9,566 nt of DNA from Burkholderiaceae bacterium (GTDB lineage: Bacteria > Pseudomonadota > Gammaproteobacteria > Burkholderiales > Burkholderiaceae_E), in NCBI GenBank assembly GCA_019428955.1, contig JAHYJF010000126.1, forward strand, positions 1-9,566, in the 5' to 3' direction. A program made the position numbers and the translations under genes. Within the stretch, counting starts at the first letter, position 1. Every line of letters begins with the position of its first letter. This document shows, piece after piece, positions 1 to 7,845 of this stretch. The notes under the pieces were generated by a model that saw only the letters and a list, made by a program, of their open reading frames with translations, searched no databases and had not been told where the DNA came from.

Positions 1-2189
<2,189 letters not shown>

Positions 2190-2193
2190 ACGG

Positions 2194-2218
2194 GCCCTTG
2201 CCCAGGGCATGCAGTTTT
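2194..2218 (+). terminator. Weak possible terminator after hsdR
   Basis: A 5-bp GC stem (2194-2198 with 2204-2208, 5-base loop) starts five bases after the hsdR stop. A run of four T follows at 2215-2218. The stem is short and the T run is six bases away from it, so this is a poor intrinsic terminator. It may only mark the end of the transcription unit. Confidence 0.2.
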
Positions 2219-2300
2219 CTACGAACGCGACGCACTTCAGACACTCCAACAGGTCCGGCTGACCGTCGCGCGCCGAGTGCTGGGAGGCTCAAACGCTGCT

Positions 2301-2400
2301 CCATTTGTTAGCACTTATGTGCCAACTTGCTTAGCAACCGCGTTTTACGGCAGACCAGCTACGACAATAAACCCTTATATTACAATGTCTTACGCGCGTT
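2301..2400. other. AT-rich non-coding stretch between hsdR and tRNA-Ser
   Basis: By hand count about 56 of these 100 bases are A or T, clearly more than in the flanking genes. It holds two adjacent inverted repeats. One is GTTAGCAC / GTGCCAAC (2307-2314 with 2319-2326, loop TTAT, one position that is a G.U pair in minus-strand RNA). The other is a perfect TTGCT-T-AGCAA at 2327-2337. No credible gene covers it. A reading frame entering the area runs antisense through the tRNA and is not real. The whole gap 2190-2401 contains no integrase, transposase or recognisable gene remnant. Confidence 0.5.
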
Positions 2401-2401
2401 C

Positions 2402-2492
2402 TGGCGGAGAGAGGGGGATTCGAACCCCCGAAGGGCTGTTAACCCTTACACGCTTTCCAGGCGTGCGACTTAAGCCACTCATCCATCTCTCC
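2402..2492 (-). tRNA. tRNA-Ser (anticodon GGA), CCA encoded
   Basis: Read on the minus strand this is a complete class II tRNA. The acceptor stem GGAGAGA (2492-2486) pairs with TCTCTCC (2412-2406). The anticodon stem CACGC/GCGTG encloses the loop CTGGAAA, giving anticodon GGA at 2458-2456, which reads UCC/UCU serine codons. A long variable arm with an AAGGG/CCCTT stem follows, as expected for tRNA-Ser. The T arm is GGGGG-TTCGAAT-CCCCC. The discriminator base is G (2405) and CCA is encoded at 2404-2402. Its 3' end points toward hsdR and its 5' end toward acs, which lies upstream on the same strand. Confidence 0.96.
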
Positions 2493-2502
2493 GGAACCCG
2501 TA

Positions 2503-2508
2503 ATTCTA
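2503..2508 (-). promoter_or_regulatory. Possible -10 box of tRNA-Ser
   Basis: TAGAAT on the minus strand, one base from the TATAAT consensus, ends ten bases before the mature tRNA 5' end. This would place transcription start a few bases ahead of the tRNA. No good -35 hexamer is seen 16-18 bases upstream, so the promoter call is tentative. Read-through from acs is another possible source of the transcript. Confidence 0.35.
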
Positions 2509-2515
2509 GCAGCCC

Positions 2516-2554
2516 GGCGCAGCTCCCGGCCCTCACGCAAGCCAGCGCTGCGCC
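2516..2554 (-). other. Inverted repeat downstream of acs
   Basis: A perfect 8-bp inverted repeat, GGCGCAGC (2516-2523) and GCTGCGCC (2547-2554), with a 23-base loop, lies between the acs stop and the tRNA. It is not followed by a T run on the minus strand. It could be a weak 3'-end structure for the acs message, or chance in GC-rich DNA. Confidence 0.25.
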
Positions 2555-2580
2555 TCAGGTCGGTGCCGCGTCGCCCTATC

Positions 2581-4563
2581 TCAGAGCGCCGACTTGAGCT
2601 GGTCGAGAATTGCCGGGTTCTCCAGAGTCGAGACGTCCTGGGTGATTTCCTCGCCCTTGGCCAGCGTGCGCAACAGCCGCCGCATGATCTTGCCCGAGCG
2701 GGTCTTGGGCAAGTTCTCGCCAAAGCGGATCTCCTTGGGCTTGGCAATTGGCCCAATTTCCTTGGCAACCCAGTTACGCAATTCCAGGGCGATGACTTTC
2801 GCATCTTCGTCGCTGGGGCGCGCCTGCTTTAGCACCACGAAGGCAACCACCGCTTCGCCACTCATTTCGTCGGGGCGACCGACCACCGCCGCCTCGGCCA
2901 CCAGCGGGTTGGCTACCAGGGCCGACTCGATCTCCATCGTTCCGAGGCGATGGCCGGAGACGTTGAGCACGTCGTCGATCCGCCCCATGATCCAGAAATT
3001 GCCGTCGACGTCGCATTGAGCACCGTCGCCTGCCAGATAGTAGCGGCCCTGGAAATCGGCCGGGTAGTAATTGGTGCGGAAACGCTCCGGGTCGCCCCAG
3101 ATGGTGCGGATCATCGCCGGCCAGGGCTTGCGGATCACGAGGAAGCCGCCCTTGCCGCGCTCGACCTCGGCGCCGGCCTCGTCGACGATCGCAGCGTCGA
3201 TGCCGGGCAGCGGCATCGAACACGAACCCGGTCTCGTGGTGTGGGCCCCGGGCAGCGGCGTGATCATGTGGCCACCGGTCTCGGTCTGCCACCAGGTATC
3301 CACGATCGGGCAGCGCCCGCCGCCGACCTGCTCGTGGTACCACATCCAGGCCTCGGGATTGATCGGCTCCCCGACCGTGCCCAGCAGGCGCAACGAGTAC
3401 AGGTCGTAGCGATCCGGGGCGTGGTCCGGAGAACCCGATGCCACCTTGATCAGCGTGCGGATCGCCGTTGGCGCGGTATAGAAGATCGAGACCTTGTGGC
3501 GTGCAATCATCGACCAGAAGCGCCCCGGGTGCGGATAGAGCGGCACGCCTTCGAACACCACCTCGGTGGCGCCGGCAGCCAGCGGCCCATAGGTGACGTA
3601 GGTGTGCCCCGTCACCCAGCCGACATCGGCGGTGCACCAGAAGACATCGTCGGGCTTGAGATCGAAGGTCCACTTCATCGTCATGACTGCGTGCAGCAGG
3701 TAGCCGCCGGTCGAATGCTGGACGCCCTTGGGCTTGCCGGTGGAACCAGACGTGTAGAGGATGAACAGCGGATGCTCCGCGCTCACCCAAACCGGCTCGC
3801 AATCGTCCGCCTGCCCGGCTTCGATTTCATGCATCCAGACGTCGCGTTCGGGATACCACGCGACCTTGCCGCCGGTGCGCCGATATACGACGACGTCGCG
3901 CACCGCCTCGCATCCGCCCATGGCAATGGCGTCGTCGACAGCCGGCTTGAGCGCCAGGGCCTTGCCGCCCCGCATCTGCTCGTCAGCGGTAATAACCATG
4001 GTCGCGCCGGCATCGACGATCCGCTCCTGGAGCGATTTGGCCGAGAAGCCGCCGAACACCACCGAATGGGTGATTCCCAGCCGCGCACAGGCCTGCATGG
4101 CGACGACGGCCTCGATCGACATCGGCAGGTAGATGATCGCGCGCTCGCCCTTCTGGTGTCCCCGCGCTTTCAGTGCGCTGGCAAAGCGGCAGACGCGGTG
4201 ATAGAGCTCGCGATAGGTAACTTTGGTGACCGCGCCGTCGTCAGCCTCGAAGATGATCGCGGTCTTGTGTTCGACCGGCGTGCCCAGGTGACGGTCGAGG
4301 CAGTTGTAGGAGACGTTCAGTTCACCGTCTTCAAACCATTTGTAGAACGGGGCGTTGCTGTCGTCGAGCGAACGCGTAAAGGGCTTGTGCCACAGGACGT
4401 TCTCACGCGCCAGATTCGCCCAGAAACCGGCGTGATCGCGCTCCGCGCTGGCGCGCAATTCCTGGTAGGCCTGCATGCCAGAAACGTTGGCCTGCTCCCG
4501 AAACGCCTCGCTCGGCGGAAATTCCCGAGACTCGCGCAGCACTGACTCGATCCCAGCGGACAT
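2581..4563 (-). CDS. acs: Acetyl-CoA synthetase (AMP-forming)
   Basis: Activates acetate with ATP to acetyl-AMP and then transfers the acetyl group to CoA, feeding acetate into the TCA and glyoxylate cycles; cytosolic. The chosen ATG at 4563 gives 660 residues, close to the usual 640-660. It is preceded by a strong GGAGGAG ribosome binding site at 4575-4569. From that start, the ANL-family motifs are: P-loop YTSGSTGKPKG (270-280), DTWWQTETGG (422-431, including the Trp that limits the pocket to acetate), YLAGDG (509-514), GRIDDVLNVSGHR (527-539), and the C-terminal KTRSGKIMRR (620-629). In this last motif Lys625 is the catalytic lysine, the target of reversible acetylation in characterised Acs proteins. 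The frame is open upstream to 4686, but that would add an atypical tail and cross the promoter of the divergent fumarase gene. It is transcribed away from fumarase and toward tRNA-Ser. A CRP-like palindrome lies just upstream of its ribosome binding site. Confidence 0.97.
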   Translation of the reverse strand: MSAGIESVLRESREFPPSEAFREQANVSGMQAYQELRASAERDHAGFWANLARENVLWHKPFTRSLDDSNAPFYKWFEDGELNVSYNCLDRHLGTPVEHKTAIIFEADDGAVTKVTYRELYHRVCRFASALKARGHQKGERAIIYLPMSIEAVVAMQACARLGITHSVVFGGFSAKSLQERIVDAGATMVITADEQMRGGKALALKPAVDDAIAMGGCEAVRDVVVYRRTGGKVAWYPERDVWMHEIEAGQADDCEPVWVSAEHPLFILYTSGSTGKPKGVQHSTGGYLLHAVMTMKWTFDLKPDDVFWCTADVGWVTGHTYVTYGPLAAGATEVVFEGVPLYPHPGRFWSMIARHKVSIFYTAPTAIRTLIKVASGSPDHAPDRYDLYSLRLLGTVGEPINPEAWMWYHEQVGGGRCPIVDTWWQTETGGHMITPLPGAHTTRPGSCSMPLPGIDAAIVDEAGAEVERGKGGFLVIRKPWPAMIRTIWGDPERFRTNYYPADFQGRYYLAGDGAQCDVDGNFWIMGRIDDVLNVSGHRLGTMEIESALVANPLVAEAAVVGRPDEMSGEAVVAFVVLKQARPSDEDAKVIALELRNWVAKEIGPIAKPKEIRFGENLPKTRSGKIMRRLLRTLAKGEEITQDVSTLENPAILDQLKSAL

Positions 4564-4577
4564 GCCCTCTCCTCCAT

Positions 4578-4593
4578 TGTGTCGAACGTCACA
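4578..4593. promoter_or_regulatory. CRP/FNR-family-like palindrome in the acs-fumarase intergenic region
   Basis: The plus strand reads TGTGT-CGAACG-TCACA, which matches nine of ten specified positions of the CRP consensus TGTGA-N6-TCACA. It lies 15-30 bases upstream of the acs start, just ahead of its ribosome binding site. A regulator here would more likely block acs initiation or elongation than activate it from a usual upstream position. From the candidate fumarase promoter it would lie about 110 bases upstream. Acs is a known CRP target in Escherichia coli, which gives some context, but no regulator gene is in view. Confidence 0.35.
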
Positions 4594-4660
4594 GGTTCTT
4601 CTAATTGGAACGCAGCCCGCCTGTGCCGGACCTTGCTCGCCATCCGCACGCCCGAGTGAA

Positions 4661-4689
4661 TTACGCGGTGCCTGCGGAAGCGCCATAAT
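4661..4689 (+). promoter_or_regulatory. Candidate sigma-70-type promoter of fumarase
   Basis: CATAAT at 4684-4689 matches five of six bases of the -10 consensus. It stands 17 bases after TTACGC at 4661-4666, a poor -35 match. The position, about 48 bases ahead of the fumarase ATG in a locally AT-rich patch, is plausible. The weak -35 suggests dependence on an activator, or that the call is wrong. Confidence 0.35.
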
Positions 4690-4723
4690 ATTCGGTTTAG
4701 AGGGGCATCGTCACCTAACCCAG

Positions 4724-4729
4724 AAGGAG
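4724..4729 (+). promoter_or_regulatory. Ribosome binding site fixing the fumarase start
   Basis: AAGGAG ends seven bases before the ATG at 4737 and only one base before an in-frame GTG at 4731. The spacing selects the ATG and gives the N-terminus MTIIKRDD. Confidence 0.8.
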
Positions 4730-4736
4730 CGTGGGA

Positions 4737-6260
4737 ATGACCATCATTAAACGGGACGACCTGGTCGAATCGGTCGCAGCAGCCTTGCAGTTCATCAGCT
4801 ACTACCATCCACTGGACTTTATCCAGCATCTGGCCCGCGCTTACGAGGCCGAGCAAAGCCCGGCGGCGCGCGACGCCATTGCCCAGATTCTCACCAATTC
4901 GCGCATGTGCGCCGAGGGCAAGCGCCCGATTTGCCAGGACACGGGGATAGTCAACGTTTTCCTCAAGGTGGGCATGGATGTTCGCTTCGAGGGCCTCGAC
5001 GGCTCGCTCGATGACGCCATCAACGAAGGCGTGCGGCGTGGTTACCTCAATCCCGACAACACCCTGCGCGCTTCGGTGGTCGCTGACCCGCTGTTCTCAC
5101 GCAAGAACACCAAGGACAACACTCCGGCGGTCATCAACGTCGAACTGGTACCCGGCGACAAGCTCGACGTGACCGTTGCCGCCAAGGGCGGCGGTTCCGA
5201 GAACAAGAGCAAGCTGGCGATGCTCAACCCCTCGGACTCGGTGGTGGACTGGGTAATGAAGACCGTGCCGACCATGGGTGCCGGTTGGTGCCCGCCCGGA
5301 ATGCTCGGCATCGGCGTGGGCGGCACGGCGGAAAAAGCGATGCTGATGGCCAAGCAGTCGCTGATGGATCCGCTCGACATGACCGAATTGCTGGCCCGCG
5401 GCCCGCGTGACGAGACCGAGGCCCTGCGCATCGAACTCTACGAGAAGGTCAACGCGCTGGGCATCGGCGCCCAGGGGTTGGGCGGGCTCAGCACCGTGCT
5501 CGACGTCAAGATCAAGACTTACCCCACCCATGCCGCCGGCAAGCCGGTGGCGATGATTCCCAATTGCGCCGCGTCACGCCATGCCCATTTCGTGCTCGAT
5601 GGTTCGGGCCCGGCCTACTGCGAACCGCCGTCACTTTCCGACTGGCCCGATGTGGATTGGACCCCCGACTACGAGAAGTCAGCCCGCGTCGACCTCAACA
5701 CCCTGACCAGGGAGGAAGTCGCCTCCTGGAAGCCGGGGCAGACGCTGTTGCTCTCGGGCAAGATGCTCACCGGGCGCGACGCCGCCCACCAGCGCATCCA
5801 GGGCATGCTCGCCAAGGGCGAGAAACTGCCGGTTGATTTCGCCAATCGGGTGATCTACTACGTCGGACCGGTCGACCCGGTGCGCGACGAGGCAGTCGGG
5901 CCGGCCGGCCCCACCACCTCGTCGCGGATGGATAAGTTCACCGAGATGATGCTCGCCGAAACCGGCCTGATCGCCATGGTCGGGAAAGCCGAGCGTGGTC
6001 CGGCCGCGATCGCCGCGATTCGCAAGCACAAGGCCGCCTACCTGATGGCCGTCGGCGGCGCCGCCTACCTGGTCTCCAAGGCGATCAAGAAATCGCGCGT
6101 GGTCGCTTTCGGCGACCTCGGGATGGAGGCGATCTACGAGTTCGACCTCGTCGACATGCCCGTCACGGTAGCGGTTGATGCCCTGGGCTCCTCGGTACAC
6201 GAGACCGGCCCGCGCGAATGGCAGCAAAAGATCGGCAAGATCCCGGTCGTCAGCGCCTGA
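4737..6260 (+). CDS. Class I fumarate hydratase (iron-sulfur, oxygen-sensitive type)
   Basis: Interconverts fumarate and L-malate in the TCA cycle using a labile [4Fe-4S] cluster; cytosolic. The protein is 507 residues, a single chain holding both the N-terminal (alpha) and C-terminal (beta) fumarase domains, like FumA/FumB of enterobacteria but somewhat shorter. Three cysteines in family-typical settings are the likely cluster ligands: Cys66 (RPICQDTG), Cys185 (GWCPPGMLGIGVGG) and Cys277 (IPNCAASRHAHF). The C-terminal domain shows LSGKMLTGRDAAH (about 339-351), YYVGPVDP (374-381) and GPTTSSRMDKF (391-401), all intact. A strong AAGGAG ribosome binding site supports the ATG. It is divergent from acs, with 173 bases between the start codons, and is followed by a long hairpin before the MlrC-like gene. 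FumA and FumB types cannot be separated from sequence alone, so no symbol is assigned. Confidence 0.96.
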   Translation: MTIIKRDDLVESVAAALQFISYYHPLDFIQHLARAYEAEQSPAARDAIAQILTNSRMCAEGKRPICQDTGIVNVFLKVGMDVRFEGLDGSLDDAINEGVRRGYLNPDNTLRASVVADPLFSRKNTKDNTPAVINVELVPGDKLDVTVAAKGGGSENKSKLAMLNPSDSVVDWVMKTVPTMGAGWCPPGMLGIGVGGTAEKAMLMAKQSLMDPLDMTELLARGPRDETEALRIELYEKVNALGIGAQGLGGLSTVLDVKIKTYPTHAAGKPVAMIPNCAASRHAHFVLDGSGPAYCEPPSLSDWPDVDWTPDYEKSARVDLNTLTREEVASWKPGQTLLLSGKMLTGRDAAHQRIQGMLAKGEKLPVDFANRVIYYVGPVDPVRDEAVGPAGPTTSSRMDKFTEMMLAETGLIAMVGKAERGPAAIAAIRKHKAAYLMAVGGAAYLVSKAIKKSRVVAFGDLGMEAIYEFDLVDMPVTVAVDALGSSVHETGPREWQQKIGKIPVVSA

Positions 6261-6269
6261 TCAGGCAAA

Positions 6270-6307
6270 GCCGCACCCTGGTGACTTTCTCCTCGCCAGG
6301 GTGCGGC
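6270..6307 (+). terminator. Strong hairpin after fumarase, no U tract
   Basis: A perfect 12-bp stem, GCCGCACCCTGG (6270-6281) with CCAGGGTGCGGC (6296-6307), starts nine bases after the fumarase stop. It can extend inward by one G.U and two more pairs, leaving an 8-base loop. A second small hairpin CCGC-AA-GCGG follows at 6310-6319. There is no T run, so it may act as a 3' stabiliser or work with Rho instead of as a classical intrinsic terminator. Confidence 0.7.
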
Positions 6308-6422
6308 CGCCGCAAGCGGATTCGCCCTGCGACGCACAATCACACGCCTCCCGGATTCAAATCGACGCTACACTTCCGGGTCCTCGCCGGTGCCGCGCCG
6401 CACCAGCGAACTTCACTTGCCT

Positions 6423-6427
6423 GGAGG
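6423..6427 (+). promoter_or_regulatory. Ribosome binding site fixing the GTG start of the MlrC-like gene
   Basis: GGAGG lies eight bases before the GTG at 6436. It supports that codon over upstream starts, which would overlap fumarase, and over a second in-frame GTG at 6442. The region 6320-6422 between the fumarase hairpin and this site shows no convincing promoter to me. Confidence 0.7.
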
Positions 6428-6435
6428 ATGGCGCA

Positions 6436-7845
6436 GTGAGTGTGATTGCGGTCGGCGGCATGCAGCACGAGACCAATACCTTTGCGCCCTCGAAGGCGGA
6501 CTTTCGCGTCTTCGAACTCGGGGGCGCCTGGCCACCGTTCCAGTCGGGCGCGGCGCTGTTCGCCCCGCTGGCTGGTGCCAACATCCCGATCAGCGGCGCG
6601 ATCGAGGCGCTTCGTGGCGCCAATAACCGCCTGGTGCCGCTTGCCTGGGCGGCGGCGTCGCCTTCTGCCCACGTCACTGACGATGCCTTCGAACGCATAG
6701 TCGGCGCGCTCATCGCCCAGTTGCACGCGGCCGGTCCGCTCGATGGCGTCTACCTCGATCTGCACGGCGCGATGGTTACCGAAAGCCTTGACGACGGCGA
6801 AGGCGAGATTCTGCGCCGGGTGCGGGAAGTGGTCGGGCCGCGCGTGCCAGTGGTGGCCAGCCTCGATCTGCACGCCAACGTGACCGACGCCATGGTCGCG
6901 CACGCCGACTCGCTGAGCGCTTATCGCACCTATCCGCACGTCGACATGGCCAGCGCCGGGGCGCGGGCGGCAACGCTGCTGATGCGCATGGTCAACTCCG
7001 GTGAGCGCCCTGCCAAGAGTTTCCAGCGCTTCGACTACCTGACCGGCCTGCCCGCGCAGTGCACCATGATCGAGCCTGCCAAGGGCCTCTACGAACTGCT
7101 CGAGCGCATCGAAGGCGATAGCGCTACGGCGCTGTCGTTCACACCGGGATTCCCGATGGCCGATTTTGCGCAGTGCTCGATGAGTGCGCTGGCCTATGGC
7201 GCACCGACCGCAGCTGCCAGTGCACTGCAATGCTTTGCCGCGGCAGTGGCTGATGCCGAGCCCCAGTTCGTGATGGGCCTGCTGATCGATGCGGAATCGG
7301 CACGGCGCGCCCATGAAGCCGGCATTGGTGCGACGCTCGAGTTTGCGCTCGGAGAAACCTCGGGGCTCCCGGGTCACAGCCCGCTGCGCGGTACTTTCAC
7401 CGTTGAGCGCCTGGGCGACGGCAAATTCGAATGCACCGGACCGATGTTCAAGGGCTTTCGGATGACGCTTGGCCCAATGGCGTTGCTGCGCTGCGAAGGC
7501 GTGCGGGTGATCCTGGCATCGCGCAAGGTTCAGGCGGCAGACCAGGAGATGTTCCGCTGCCTGGGGGTGGAACCTGTCAGCCAGCGCATCGTCGCGCTCA
7601 AGAGCGCGGTGCACTTCCGCGCTGATTTCGAACCTATTGCAGGCAAGGTACTGGTGGTGCGTTCACCAGGACCGGCACTGGCTGACCCTGCTGATTTCGA
7701 GTGGCGGCGGTTGCGGCCCGGGATTCGCCTCGGACCGTTGGGACCGGCCTTTGTTCCCCCACTGAGGGCGTCAAGCCCGCCACTAAGGCATAGCCATGAA
7801 CGGCCTCCCGTTCCGGCGCCAAGCAAGGGAATACTACTGAGATGA
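6436..7845 (+). CDS. M81-family metallopeptidase, MlrC-like, with apparent internal deletion
   Basis: Belongs to the family named for MlrC, a zinc peptidase that acts on linearised microcystin products; the substrate of most homologues is unknown, so no specific reaction is claimed. Starting at GTG 6436 it has 469 residues. N-terminal domain motifs are present: GGMQHETNTF (7-16), YLDLHGAM (106-113), SLDLHANV (142-149), YRTYPHVDM (163-171) and FTPGFPMADF (235-244). Their Asp, Glu and His residues (for example H11, E12, D108, H110, D144, H146, H168) are the candidate metal ligands. The C-terminal domain is recognisable from about 280 (GLLIDAESARRAHEAGIG) to 438 (GPLGPAF). The segment that usually joins the domains, with a conserved DNPG-type motif, is not found: AEPQF (274-278) runs straight into VMGLLIDAE. 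The last 30 residues are a Pro/Arg/Ser-rich tail unlike the family. The stop overlaps the coaX start as ATGA, suggesting translational coupling. Activity is doubtful. Confidence 0.88.
   Translation: MSVIAVGGMQHETNTFAPSKADFRVFELGGAWPPFQSGAALFAPLAGANIPISGAIEALRGANNRLVPLAWAAASPSAHVTDDAFERIVGALIAQLHAAGPLDGVYLDLHGAMVTESLDDGEGEILRRVREVVGPRVPVVASLDLHANVTDAMVAHADSLSAYRTYPHVDMASAGARAATLLMRMVNSGERPAKSFQRFDYLTGLPAQCTMIEPAKGLYELLERIEGDSATALSFTPGFPMADFAQCSMSALAYGAPTAAASALQCFAAAVADAEPQFVMGLLIDAESARRAHEAGIGATLEFALGETSGLPGHSPLRGTFTVERLGDGKFECTGPMFKGFRMTLGPMALLRCEGVRVILASRKVQAADQEMFRCLGVEPVSQRIVALKSAVHFRADFEPIAGKVLVVRSPGPALADPADFEWRRLRPGIRLGPLGPAFVPPLRASSPPLRHSHERPPVPAPSKGILLR
7798..7813 (+). other. Small hairpin ahead of coaX
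   Basis: GAACGG (7798-7803) and CCGTTC (7808-7813) form a perfect 6-bp stem with loop CCTC. It lies in the atypical 3' tail of the MlrC-like frame, about 28 bases before the coaX ATG and just upstream of the AAGGGA ribosome binding site (7825-7830). It could affect coaX translation, or be chance. Confidence 0.25.

Noticed and set aside
2277..2597. Open frame of 106 codons on the plus strand across the tRNA
   Set aside because: It runs antisense through tRNA-Ser and yields the GERGIRTPEG-type peptide often produced when tRNA-Ser genes are translated by mistake. No ribosome binding site or family match.
2950..4545. Long open frame (531 codons) opposite acs
   Set aside because: Shadow of GC-rich codon use on the antisense strand. 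The acs frame shows complete family motifs and this one shows none.
4605..4630. Sigma-54-like promoter (GGCAC...CTGC) upstream of acs on the minus strand
   Set aside because: The GG and GC elements are not separated by the required ten bases, so it does not fit the -24/-12 pattern.
4564..4686. Extended acs start at 4686 adding 41 residues
   Set aside because: The added residues do not resemble Acs, cross the divergent promoter region, and the ATG at 4563 has a strong ribosome binding site.
4731..4736. GTG at 4731 as fumarase start
   Set aside because: Only one base from the Shine-Dalgarno sequence. The ATG at 4737 has correct spacing and the family-like N-terminus.
6175..6435. Upstream extension of the MlrC-like frame
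   Set aside because: It would overlap the end of fumarase and its hairpin. The added residues are low complexity and the GTG at 6436 has a good ribosome binding site.
6340..7614. Long open frame (424 codons) opposite the MlrC-like gene
   Set aside because: Antisense shadow with His/Arg-rich low-complexity translation and no recognisable motif.
7796..7840. Fourteen-codon frame starting ATG at 7796, just ahead of coaX
   Set aside because: No ribosome binding site and a very short product; it lies out of frame within the MlrC-like tail. Not enough to claim a leader peptide.
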